A stretch of 35,626 nt of DNA, taken from Acidimicrobiia bacterium (GTDB lineage Bacteria > Actinomycetota > Acidimicrobiia > Spongiisociales > ZC4RG35). Below the pieces are notes generated by a model. That model worked only from the letters and a program-made list of their open reading frames with translations. It searched no databases and was not told where the DNA came from. The stretch covers positions 1-35,626 of the forward strand of contig VXSV01000007.1 in assembly GCA_009837815.1 (NCBI GenBank). Direction: 5' to 3'. The translations under genes and the position numbers were made by a program. Positions 26,250 through 34,610 of this stretch are shown in pieces (the first letter of the stretch is position 1; each line of letters opens with the position of its first letter).

Positions 26250-27668
26250 ATGACAACTCCAGCCGAGGTTTCGGCCCTCGCACAACAGTACGAATTCGTG
26301 GATTTTCGTTTCCCGGACCTACCGGGAAAGATGCACCACTTCACGATGCCATCCGAGCACCTCACCGAGGAGGCCTTCGAGGAGGGATTCGGATTCGATG
26401 GATCTTCGATCAGGGGATTTCAGTCCATCGAAGAATCGGACATGCTCCTCATCCCCGATCCGACCACCGCCTATGCCGATCCCTTCTATGCTCGCCCCAC
26501 GCTGGCCATCCACTGTTTCATCAAGGATCCGATCAGCGGCGACTGGTACCACAAGGACCCGAGGCGGGTGGCCCGGAACGCAGAAGAGTACCTGCTCTCC
26601 ACCGGCATAGCCGACATCTCCTATTGGGGACCGGAGGCGGAGTTCTTCATCTTCGATTCTGCCCGGTACTCCCAGGTGGGCCATCAGTCCAACCTGTCCT
26701 TCTACGAGGTGGACTCGGCAGAGGCCGCCTGGAACTCGTTGCAGGAGGGCGACAACCTCGGCCACCAGATGCGCCTCAAGGAAGGGTATTACCCGCTCTC
26801 TCCAAACGACACCCAACAGGACATCCGTTCGGACATGGTGGCCGAGATGATGAACGTCGGCATCCCGGTTGAGATCCACCACCATGAGGTTGGCACCGCC
26901 GGGCAGGCCGAGATCGACATCGTCTACGCGCCGCTGCTACTGCAAGCCGATCGTCTCATGATGTACAAGTACATCTGCAAGAACGTGGCTCTTCGGGCGG
27001 GAAAGACCGTGACTTTCATGCCGAAGCCGATCTTTGCCGACAACGGCTCGGGCATGCACACCCACCAGAGCCTGTGGAAGGACGGAAAGCCCCTCTTCTA
27101 TGAGGAGGGGACCTACGCCAACCTCTCGGACATGGCCCGCTGGTACGCGGGCGGCCTGATCGCCCATGCGCCCGCAATCCTGGCCTTCGCGGCCCCCGGA
27201 ACCAACTCCTACCGGAGACTGGTCCCCGGGTTCGAGGCGCCGGTCAACCTGGTCTACAGCCAGCGCAACCGCTCTGCGGCGATCCGCATCCCCACTTATT
27301 CGCAGGCGCCTGCCGCCAAGCGGCTCGAGTTCCGCTGCCCCGATCCTTCGTGCAACCCCTACTACGCCTTTGCAGCCATGCTCATGGCGGGGCTGGACGG
27401 GGTTCGAAACAAGATCGATCCGGGAGAGCCGATGGATGTGGACCTCTATGAGTTGAGCGGTGAAGAGGCGGCCGCCATCGACACCGTTCCCAGCACTCTG
27501 GACGAGGCCCTGGACGCCCTGGAGGCCGACCACGATTTCCTCACCGAGGGAGGAGTGTTCGACCAGGACCTCATCGACACGTGGATTTCCTACAAGCGGG
27601 AAAACGAGGCGAGCCTGGTGAGACGGCACCCCACTCCGGTGGAGTACGAGCTCTACTACGACATCTAG
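26250..27668 (+). CDS. glnA: Glutamine synthetase type I
   Basis: 472 aa; FDGSSIRGFQSIEESDMLL, WGPEAEFFIFD, VEIHHHEVGTAGQAEID, TFMPKPIFADNGSGMHTHQSLWKDG, NSYRRLVPGFEAPVNLVYSQRNRSAAIRIP. Confidence 0.98.
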   Translation: MTTPAEVSALAQQYEFVDFRFPDLPGKMHHFTMPSEHLTEEAFEEGFGFDGSSIRGFQSIEESDMLLIPDPTTAYADPFYARPTLAIHCFIKDPISGDWYHKDPRRVARNAEEYLLSTGIADISYWGPEAEFFIFDSARYSQVGHQSNLSFYEVDSAEAAWNSLQEGDNLGHQMRLKEGYYPLSPNDTQQDIRSDMVAEMMNVGIPVEIHHHEVGTAGQAEIDIVYAPLLLQADRLMMYKYICKNVALRAGKTVTFMPKPIFADNGSGMHTHQSLWKDGKPLFYEEGTYANLSDMARWYAGGLIAHAPAILAFAAPGTNSYRRLVPGFEAPVNLVYSQRNRSAAIRIPTYSQAPAAKRLEFRCPDPSCNPYYAFAAMLMAGLDGVRNKIDPGEPMDVDLYELSGEEAAAIDTVPSTLDEALDALEADHDFLTEGGVFDQDLIDTWISYKRENEASLVRRHPTPVEYELYYDI

Positions 27669-27687
27669 ATCACTCCGAAACCTCAAG

Positions 27688-27719
27688 GGCGCTTCCCCTA
27701 CCGGGGGGAGCGCCTTTTT
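27688..27719 (+). terminator. Intrinsic terminator downstream of glnA
   Basis: GGCGCTTCCCC-TACCG-GGGGGAGCGCC (11-bp stem with one G-U) followed by TTTTT. Confidence 0.9.
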
Positions 27720-27771
27720 GGTTCAGGTCAGGATTCGCCTTCCCGCGGGATTCGGATCGCCCGGCGTGGGC

Positions 27772-27842
27772 GCCCTCGGCAGGACTCGAACCTGCGCACC
27801 CGGTTCCGGAGACCGGTGCTCTGTCCCCTGAGCTACGAGGGC
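27772..27842 (-). tRNA. tRNA-Arg (anticodon CCG)
   Basis: Minus strand GCCCTCGTAGCTCAGGGGACAGAGCACCGGTCTCCGGAACCGGGTGCGCAGGTTCGAGTCCTGCCGAGGGC: full cloverleaf, anticodon loop CTCCGGA, no encoded CCA. Confidence 0.95.
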
Positions 27843-27911
27843 AAGTAGGCGATTTCCCCAAAGGCTAGCCCGAGAATCCTCGTCCGTCGCAAGAAAAAAT
27901 CCTGATTATGC

Positions 27912-27940
27912 TTGACAAACCCGCCCGGGGTTTCTAGTCT
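27912..27940 (+). promoter_or_regulatory. Candidate whiB1 promoter TTGACA-N17-TAGTCT
   Basis: TTGACA 27912-27917, TAGTCT 27935-27940; spacer contains AAACCC-N5-GGGTTT. Confidence 0.6.
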
Positions 27941-27986
27941 TCGTTTTTGGAACCGATTTCTTGTGTGGCTTTACCAGGGCAGAGCC

Positions 27987-28004
27987 TTGTGAAAGTGTTC
28001 ACAA
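27987..28004. promoter_or_regulatory. Perfect CRP/GlxR-type palindrome TTGTGA-AAGTGT-TCACAA
   Basis: Matches TGTGA-N6-TCACA exactly; about 15-30 bp upstream of the whiB1 start. Confidence 0.7.
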
Positions 28005-28019
28005 TCTTATATTCAGGAG

Positions 28020-28304
28020 ATGACTTCTTTGATCACTATCACCACCGACTGGAGAGACTTGGCCGCCTGCCTTGACTCCGACCCCAATCTGTTCTTCCCG
28101 ATCGGCAGCACCGGGCCGGCGGTGGAACAGATCGCCATGGCAACCGCAATCTGCAACGAGTGCTCGGTGCAGGAAGAGTGCCTGGATTACGCCCTGAACA
28201 CCAACCAGGAGTCAGGGGTTTGGGGGGGCTTGTCGGAAGAGGACCGCCGGAGACACCGCAAGCGCTGGCTTGCCAGGCGTCGCCGCCGCTACCTCGCCTC
28301 CTAG
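28020..28304 (+). CDS. whiB1: WhiB-family Fe-S transcription factor, WhiB1-like
   Basis: 94 aa; TDWRDLAACLDSDPNLFFPIGSTGPA, CNECSVQEEC (CxxCx5C), GVWGGLSEEDRR. Start could instead be TTG at 28029. Confidence 0.9.
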   Translation: MTSLITITTDWRDLAACLDSDPNLFFPIGSTGPAVEQIAMATAICNECSVQEECLDYALNTNQESGVWGGLSEEDRRRHRKRWLARRRRRYLAS

Positions 28305-28531
28305 CTACCCGCAGCGAAACCCACGCCTGAGGGCTCTTCGTCGCTTTCGAACTCGACGAAGGCCAACTTATCCCGCGGGATGCCGATCCGCGTCCCGTCG
28401 CTGTCCTGAAGCCACACCATCGGCTGAGAACCCGCAAAGGCCTCTTCGATCCGGGAACGTATTCCCTCGGCGTCCTGGCTGTCGATCTCTATCACCCGGT
28501 TGGTGTGGGCGATTCCGACCTTGATCTTCAT
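28301..28531 (-). CDS. DUF3107 family protein
   Basis: 76 aa; MKIKVGIAHTNRVIEIDSQDAEGIRSRIEEAF...GIPRDKLAFVEF; typical short actinobacterial DUF3107. Confidence 0.85.
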   Translation of the reverse strand: MKIKVGIAHTNRVIEIDSQDAEGIRSRIEEAFAGSQPMVWLQDSDGTRIGIPRDKLAFVEFESDEEPSGVGFAAGS

Positions 28532-28607
28532 TGTGGAGGTTCTCCCGCTGAGGCGCCCGCCCGATATTAACAGTCCGACAACCGGCGCAAGTCACCAAGG
28601 CCGGCCC

Positions 28608-28680
28608 AAGCCGGCGAGTTGGCGTCCCCATGTTGCAAGAAAACCAACCACCAGTGGAGCCTCCCCCAACTCACCGGCTT
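28608..28680. repeat. 15-bp inverted repeat (14/15) in the intergenic region
   Basis: AAGCCGGCGAGTTGG (28608-28622) versus CCAACTCACCGGCTT (28666-28680). Confidence 0.5.
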
Positions 28681-29061
28681 CCCACATAAGCGCCAAGACG
28701 TACACCTAAGTCGCGAAAAAGCCCGGTTTCCAACTCACCCGTTGGGCCCTCCCCCGCCGCCACCACCGGCTGTGAAGTCGCGCAAACCCGGCCCCATTGT
28801 GTGGGGGGTTGTACTCCGCCAAGGCCTCTCGCCTGTCACTCCCGGATGAGCTCCGCGTCCGGGCGGCTTGGTTTCATCAGCTATCAATCAGTCTGTAGTC
28901 CGACCCGGCGGATGTCAACCCTGATATGTATGAAAAGTTCGCGACCCGGAACGCACTTTCTTCATCTATAACAGCATGCCCGAGGCGTGTGACAATCACC
29001 CCGTATAACGCTATTGCGGCAACACAAACACCATCCACTTGAGTACATCTAATCCGTGTTA

Positions 29062-29116
29062 TGGCGCCTGAAGCGGCGTAGCCAGGAACCTTCGACACCG
29101 GTTCCTCACTGCGCCA
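29062..29116. other. Nested inverted repeats, possible structured RNA or terminator-like element
   Basis: Outer TGGCGC (29062-29067)/GCGCCA (29111-29116) enclosing GGAACC (29085-29090)/GGTTCC (29100-29105). Confidence 0.35.
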
Positions 29117-29162
29117 CTCACCACCGCGGCTTTGTGGGGGTGGCCTGCTCGCCTCCCGAAGC

Positions 29163-29567
29163 TCAGGCCGGGATGAAGCTGAGGCGCACCTTCCTGACCG
29201 AATTGTCCCGGTTGGGATCGACCAGCACCACCGACTGCCAGACACCCAGCGCCGGCTGTCCGTCCAACACCGGCAAGACCAGGCTGGGAGAGACGATGAC
29301 CGGCATGACATGGTCCGCCCCGTGACCGGGCGATCCGTGGCGGTGGCGCCAGCCAAAGCCGCGGGGCAGGATGCTCTCCAGAGCCGCCAGAAGATCCTGA
29401 ACGCTCCCCGCCCCTCTCTCGATCAGAGCAACCCCACAGGTCGAGTGCGGGGCGAAGACCGAAAGCAAGCCGTCTCCCCGCGACCTGCAAAACGCCATTA
29501 CCTCCGGCGTCAGGTCCTCAACGGACGGCCGCCGGCCGGTACGAACCTCTAAGAGGTGAGTATCCAA
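29163..29567 (-). CDS. YjbQ/UPF0047 family protein
   Basis: 134 aa; GLLSVFAPHSTCGVALIERG, RHRHGSPGHGADHVMPVIVSPSLVLPVLDGQPALGVWQSVVLVDPNR. Confidence 0.9.
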   Translation of the reverse strand: MDTHLLEVRTGRRPSVEDLTPEVMAFCRSRGDGLLSVFAPHSTCGVALIERGAGSVQDLLAALESILPRGFGWRHRHGSPGHGADHVMPVIVSPSLVLPVLDGQPALGVWQSVVLVDPNRDNSVRKVRLSFIPA

Positions 29568-29574
29568 ACGCGGT

Positions 29575-30543
29575 TCAGGCGTTCTCGCCCAAGAATATCT
29601 GGCTCACCGACCCCTCGGTGAAGATGGCATGCACCGACATCGCCACGATGGAGGCGATGGAGAGGACCTTCAGATTGTCGATCTCTTCGGCGGCCGGAAC
29701 CGGGAGGGTGTTGGTGACCACGATCTCATCGACCTCGCTCTCGCTCAGCCGCTTGACCGCCTGATCCGACAGAACCGCGTGGGTGGCGGCGATCCGCACC
29801 GAGGCGGCTCCCATATCCCGGATTAGTTCGGCTGCGTTGCAGACGGTGCCGGCGGTGTCGATGATGTCATCCACTATCACTGCATGCCGACCTTCCACGT
29901 CGCCCGTCACCGCCAGCGCCTCTGAGAAATTGTGCACATGGTCGTCCCGTCGCTTGTAGACCAACGCCACGTCGGCATCCAACTGCCTGGCATACTTCTC
30001 GGCCCGCTTGCCGCCTCCCGCGTCGGGGGAGACGATGGTCACGTCCCCGCTGGTCACCGTGGACAGATACTCGCTGATGATCGGGATGGCGGTGAGGTGA
30101 TCGAAAGGCTTTGTTATGAACCCCTGCAACTGGCCGGTGTGGAGATCGACCGAGACCAGGCGGTCGGCGCCCGCCGCTATGTACAGATCACCCATCAACC
30201 GGGCGGTGATCGGCTCCCGGGGAAGCACCTTCTTGTCCTGGCGGCAGTATCCGTAGTAGGGCATCACCGCGGTAATACGCCGAGCCGAGGCGCGGCGGAG
30301 AGCGTCGATGATTATCAACTGCTCCATCACCGCATCGTTTATCGGGAACGAGTGGCTCTGGAAAACGAAGCAGTCGAAGCCCCGCACGCTCTCCCCGACC
30401 CTGGCGTAGAGTTCCCCGCTGGAGAACGTGGACTTGTTCAACCGTCCCAGCGACACACCGAGAAGTTCGGCCACCTCCTCGGCGAGTTCAAGATTGTGAC
30501 TGCCGGAAAAAATCCGCATCTCCTTGCGGTCGGCTATGTCCAT
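29575..30543 (-). CDS. prs: Ribose-phosphate pyrophosphokinase
   Basis: 322 aa; MRIFSGSHNLELAEEVAELLG, MPYYGYCRQDKK, VSVDLHTGQLQGF, VSPDAGGGKRAEKYA, AVIVDDIIDTAGTVCNAA. Confidence 0.97.
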   Translation of the reverse strand: MDIADRKEMRIFSGSHNLELAEEVAELLGVSLGRLNKSTFSSGELYARVGESVRGFDCFVFQSHSFPINDAVMEQLIIIDALRRASARRITAVMPYYGYCRQDKKVLPREPITARLMGDLYIAAGADRLVSVDLHTGQLQGFITKPFDHLTAIPIISEYLSTVTSGDVTIVSPDAGGGKRAEKYARQLDADVALVYKRRDDHVHNFSEALAVTGDVEGRHAVIVDDIIDTAGTVCNAAELIRDMGAASVRIAATHAVLSDQAVKRLSESEVDEIVVTNTLPVPAAEEIDNLKVLSIASIVAMSVHAIFTEGSVSQIFLGENA

Positions 30544-30557
30544 CCGGTGGTCTCCAT

Positions 30558-31991
30558 TTAGCTGTCGCCGGTCGGCTCGGGAGTCGCCGACGGTGAACGG
30601 TCCTTTCCGTCACTCTCACGGTAGCGGGCTGCCCGGCGACCCGCATAACCCCGGATGTTTCTCTGCTGTGAACGCTCCACGGCCAAGGCGCCCGACTCCA
30701 CCGGTCGAGTGATTGTCGACCCGGCCCCGGTCCACCCTTGTTCGCCGACCTCAACCGGCGCCACCAGAACAGTGTTGGAACCGATCTGCGCCCCCGGCCC
30801 GATGGCGGTCCGGTGCTTTTGGTATCCGTCGTAGTTGGCGGTGATCGTCCCCGCTCCGACGTTGGCTCCCTCCCCCACGTCGGCGTCGCCCAGATAGGAG
30901 AGATGAGGCGCCTTGGCGCCCTTCCCCAGCCGGGTGTTCTTCATCTCCACGAAAGTACCGGCCTTGGCGCCCGCTTCGATCCGGGTGCCCGGTCGGATCG
31001 AGGCGTAGGGGCCGACTTCGACGCCCGGGCCTATATCGGCCTCCCGAACAACGGAATACCACACCCGAGCACCGGCCCCGATCCGGCTGTCGCGGATGTG
31101 GACGTCGGGTCCCAGGGTCGCCCCCTCCTCCACCTCCACCTCGCCCTCCAGGTGCACGCCCGGATACAGTCTCACCCCCGGCGCCAGCCGTACGGTTGCC
31201 TCCACGTAGATCCGGTCGGGGTCATCCATCTTCACCCCGGCCAACATGTGGCGGTTGAGAATGCGCCGCCGCATGCGAGCGGAGGCCTCCGCCAGCTGCG
31301 CCTGGTCGTTCACACCCAGGGAGTCTCCGAAAGGAATCAGCCGGCCCTCCACATCCCGGCCGTCGCCCACCATCACCCCGATCACATCCGGCAGGTAATG
31401 CTCGCCCTGGCGGTTGCCGATCCCGATCCGTCCCAGCCCATCGCGCAAGGGACCGGCCGAAAAGACGTAGATGCTGGTGTTGATCTCATCTATCTCCCGC
31501 TCAGCCTCCGTGGCGTCGACATGCTCCACCACACCCCGAAGCTGTCCCTCGGCGTCCCGCAGCACTCTCCCATACCCGGTGGGATCATCCGCCATGGCGG
31601 TCAGCATGGTGGCCGCCGCAGTACCGGACCGGTGAGCCTCCACCGCTCCGGTGATCGCCTCGGCCGAGAGGAGCGGCACATCACCCGGAAGCACCACCAC
31701 CGCACAGCGCTCGGGAAGTTCTCCCAGCGCATCCATCGCCACGGACACCGCGTGTCCCGTACCCCGCCGCTCGGGCTGCACGCAAGTCTCCACCCGGCGG
31801 GGAAGGATCGACCTCACCCGCCGGGCCCCCGATCCCACCACCACCATCATCCTTTCGGGACCAGAAGCCGCGGCCGCCTCCACTATCCAGGACAGAATGG
31901 GCCGACCCGCCAAGGGGTGCAGCACCTTGGGCGTTTCCGATCTCATCCGGACACCGTCGCCTGCCGCCATGATTATCACCACGTGGCTCAT
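30558..31991 (-). CDS. glmU: Bifunctional UDP-N-acetylglucosamine pyrophosphorylase / glucosamine-1-phosphate N-acetyltransferase
   Basis: About 477 aa from ATG at 31991; IIMAAGDGVRMRSETPKVLHPLAGRP, C-terminal left-handed beta-helix hexapeptides, NTRLGKGAKAPHLSYLGDADVGEGANVGAGTITANYDGYQKHRTAIG. Confidence 0.97.
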   Translation of the reverse strand: MSHVVIIMAAGDGVRMRSETPKVLHPLAGRPILSWIVEAAAASGPERMMVVVGSGARRVRSILPRRVETCVQPERRGTGHAVSVAMDALGELPERCAVVVLPGDVPLLSAEAITGAVEAHRSGTAAATMLTAMADDPTGYGRVLRDAEGQLRGVVEHVDATEAEREIDEINTSIYVFSAGPLRDGLGRIGIGNRQGEHYLPDVIGVMVGDGRDVEGRLIPFGDSLGVNDQAQLAEASARMRRRILNRHMLAGVKMDDPDRIYVEATVRLAPGVRLYPGVHLEGEVEVEEGATLGPDVHIRDSRIGAGARVWYSVVREADIGPGVEVGPYASIRPGTRIEAGAKAGTFVEMKNTRLGKGAKAPHLSYLGDADVGEGANVGAGTITANYDGYQKHRTAIGPGAQIGSNTVLVAPVEVGEQGWTGAGSTITRPVESGALAVERSQQRNIRGYAGRRAARYRESDGKDRSPSATPEPTGDS

Positions 31992-32035
31992 GGGTAACTC
32001 CACGTCGGGCCGGAGCGGGGCGATGCGGCCCTGGC

Positions 32036-32106
32036 TGGGGGGATAGGACTTGAACCCATACCGGCGGGACCAAAACCCGCTGTGCTGCCGGTTACACCAC
32101 CCCCCA
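32036..32106 (-). tRNA. tRNA-Gln (anticodon TTG)
   Basis: Minus strand TGGGGGGTGGTGTAACCGGCAGCACAGCGGGTTTTGGTCCCGCCGGTATGGGTTCAAGTCCTATCCCCCCA: full cloverleaf, anticodon loop TTTTGGT. Confidence 0.95.
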
Positions 32107-32131
32107 AGGGGAAAGAAGGGCACATCGCCTA

Positions 32132-32992
32132 CTAGGTTACCGCCTCGATGGGCACCGGGCCGTGGGAAAACAATTCCGCTCCCACCGCCGCCGACGCCAG
32201 CCCCTCTGCTTCCCGTGCGGCCCCGGCCGCTTCCTCTGCGTCCACAAAGAAGGAAAAGAGCGAGGAGCCGCTGCCTGACATGGCCACCGGCCTTTCCCAC
32301 TGCCCGGCCACAGCCTCGACCAGGTCTCCGAGGTCCGGGCGAAGCCGCAGAGCAGCCGGAGTCAAGTCATTGCGGATCGGCGTCGAACGGCGCAGGGCGG
32401 GAGGCAGGTACCGAGAGGGAAACTCCCGCCCCCGCGGTTCGGACAGATCATCCCACATCCTGTAAACATCGGATGTCAGTAGCGGGAATGGGGGCACAAC
32501 CACCGCCACCGCAAACCCGGACAGTCCGGGCAGTCGTGCGACTCTTTCGCCAAACCCTTCCGCCCACACGGTTCCTCCCAGCAGAGCGGCCGGAACATCC
32601 GATCCGATCGAAGCCGCCGCGATCCGCAGCTTCTCGGAGGAAACGCCGAGCAAATCCCCCAAAGCGATGAGCGCCGCGGCCGCGTCGGCGCTCCCTCCAC
32701 CCAGTCCCGCCCCGACCGGAAGGCGTTTTTTGAGGGTGATCCGGAGTGGGGGACGCTTCACCCCAGCCTCCTTCTCCAAGGCGGAGACCGCCTTCCACAC
32801 CAGGTTGTCGCCCCGGTCGGGAAGGTCGGCGCCTTCGATCTCCAGTCGGTCTTCTTCTCCCTCTACCACGGTCAGCCGATCACACCAGTCGATGGTCTGG
32901 ATGAGGGATCGGACGGGGTGAAGCCCGGAAGCCGATCTGGACCCGACCATCAGAGTGAGGTTCACCTTGGCCGGCGCAAGCCAGACGCTCAT
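32132..32992 (-). CDS. ispE: 4-diphosphocytidyl-2-C-methyl-D-erythritol kinase
   Basis: MSVWLAPAKVNLTLMVG, KRLPVGAGLGGGSADAAAALIALG, GHMP superfamily; ATGA overlap with the rsmA stop. Confidence 0.94.
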   Translation of the reverse strand: MSVWLAPAKVNLTLMVGSRSASGLHPVRSLIQTIDWCDRLTVVEGEEDRLEIEGADLPDRGDNLVWKAVSALEKEAGVKRPPLRITLKKRLPVGAGLGGGSADAAAALIALGDLLGVSSEKLRIAAASIGSDVPAALLGGTVWAEGFGERVARLPGLSGFAVAVVVPPFPLLTSDVYRMWDDLSEPRGREFPSRYLPPALRRSTPIRNDLTPAALRLRPDLGDLVEAVAGQWERPVAMSGSGSSLFSFFVDAEEAAGAAREAEGLASAAVGAELFSHGPVPIEAVT

Positions 32993-33822
32993 CCCGATGA
33001 CTCCCAACCGCCTGCGACCCCTGCCAGCCTCAGGAAGTCGGCGGGCCGAAGCGACTCGGGGCGCTCTTCGGGGCAGATGTCCGCCGCGGCCAGGATCTGT
33101 TCGGGGGAAGGCAGAACCGACTCCAGGGATCGACGGAGCATCTTGCGACGCTTTCGGAAGGCGCCGGCCGCCAGGGAGATTGCCACGGCGGTGTCGGGAT
33201 GCGGACGGATCCGGTCCAACACCACAACCGAAGAAAACACTTCCGGGCGGGGAAAGAACACTTGGGGAGGCACGTCGAACGCCCGGCGGGCGGAGGTGTG
33301 AAGACCTGCGATAACCGAGGGGAGGCCAAAGTCCCGGCCGGAAGGAGACGCCACAATCCGAGCGGCCACTTCACGCTGCAGCATCACCACGAACCGGGCA
33401 ATTGAAGAAACGTTCTGGACCATCTCCAAGAGGAGCGACGTGCCCACACCGTAGGGCAGGTTGGAGACCATCGTCCAGTCCTCGCCGTCGAGGGCGGTGT
33501 TCCAATCCACCGCCAGGGCGTCCTCCATTCGTGTCTCAACGCTTCCGGCATGGCCCGCCAGCGTCTCCGCCAGGACCGGGCCGAGACGCCGATCGATCTC
33601 GTAGCAGACCACCCGGGCGCCGGTATCAGCCAGTGCCGCGGTGAGATTGCCAACCCCCGCTCCCACTTCCAGAACCCGGCGCCCGGGGCCGATCCCGGCG
33701 GTCTTCACGATCTTTCCCACCAGGTTGGCGTCCACCAGAAAATGCTGTCCCAACCGCCGCGACGGCCTCACGCCGTGGCGGCGCAGCAGGTCGGAGATCC
33801 GGGAGGGGGTGAAGTTGCTCAA
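32989..33822 (-). CDS. rsmA: 16S rRNA (adenine(1518)-N(6)/adenine(1519)-N(6))-dimethyltransferase
   Basis: RRLGQHFLVDANLVGKIVKTAGIGPGRRVLEVGAGVGNLTAAL, VSNLPYGVGTSLL, QREVAARIVASPSGRDFGLPSV; TTG start overlapping the tatD stop (TTGA). Confidence 0.95.
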   Translation of the reverse strand: MSNFTPSRISDLLRRHGVRPSRRLGQHFLVDANLVGKIVKTAGIGPGRRVLEVGAGVGNLTAALADTGARVVCYEIDRRLGPVLAETLAGHAGSVETRMEDALAVDWNTALDGEDWTMVSNLPYGVGTSLLLEMVQNVSSIARFVVMLQREVAARIVASPSGRDFGLPSVIAGLHTSARRAFDVPPQVFFPRPEVFSSVVVLDRIRPHPDTAVAISLAAGAFRKRRKMLRRSLESVLPSPEQILAAADICPEERPESLRPADFLRLAGVAGGWESSG

Positions 33823-34610
33823 CCGGGTCCCCCCTCTGGGACCCCGAAGGTCTGCTGCGCCGTGGCTGTGGTGATGCGAGCGACTTCGGCGGCCTCCATT
33901 CCCCATACCCGGGCCAGGGCTTGGCCCACCAGAGCGACCCAGGCCGGTTCGTTGGGCTCTCCCCGGTGAGGCGGCGGGGCGAGATAGGGCGTGTCGGTCT
34001 CCACCATCCCCCTGGAGGGGGGGACGATCTCCGCACCTCTCCTCACCGTGTCGCCGGTCGGAAAGGCGACCGGACCGGCAAAGGAGAACCTCACGCCCAG
34101 GTCGAGGAAACGCCTGGTCCAGCGAGGTCCGCCGGTCCAGCAGTGCATCACCGCCGCCGGACCTGCTCCGGTTTCCTCCAGCAGTCGGTGGACTTCGGAA
34201 AAGGCGTCCCGGCAATGCACCACCAGGGGTTTGCGGAGCCCCACGGCCAGCTCGATCTGGGATCGAAAGGCTTCCAACTGGTGCGTCCGGGCAGAAAGGT
34301 TCCGGTAGAAGTCCAGTCCGGTCTCTCCCACCGCTGCCGCTCTCCCCGCCAATTCCGCGACTTCCTCACCCTGCGACGACCATCGGCTCGCCTCATGCGG
34401 ATGAAGACCCACGGTGGCCACCACCCGGCCGGGATGCTCAGCCGCCAGCCGGACAGCCGATCGAGAGGACTCCAGATCCACCCCGGGAGCCACCACCCAC
34501 TCCACCGACGAAGCGCGCTCCAACAACTCTGTGGCAGGCCGCCGATCCAACTGCAGATGGCAGTGAGTGTCCACCCAGCGGACGCCGGCGGCGGTTCCCG
34601 ACATGGTCAC
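33819..34610 (-). CDS. tatD: TatD family deoxyribonuclease/hydrolase
   Basis: 263 aa; VDTHCHLQLDRR, VATVGLHPHEAS, VGETGLDFYR, VVHCRDAF, MHCWTGG, VETDTPYLAPPPHRGEPNEPA. Confidence 0.95.
   Translation of the reverse strand: MTMSGTAAGVRWVDTHCHLQLDRRPATELLERASSVEWVVAPGVDLESSRSAVRLAAEHPGRVVATVGLHPHEASRWSSQGEEVAELAGRAAAVGETGLDFYRNLSARTHQLEAFRSQIELAVGLRKPLVVHCRDAFSEVHRLLEETGAGPAAVMHCWTGGPRWTRRFLDLGVRFSFAGPVAFPTGDTVRRGAEIVPPSRGMVETDTPYLAPPPHRGEPNEPAWVALVGQALARVWGMEAAEVARITTATAQQTFGVPEGGPG

Noticed and set aside
30738-31997. 419-aa plus-strand ORF
   Set aside because: Antisense to glmU, whose hexapeptide repeats and nucleotidyltransferase motifs are unambiguous.
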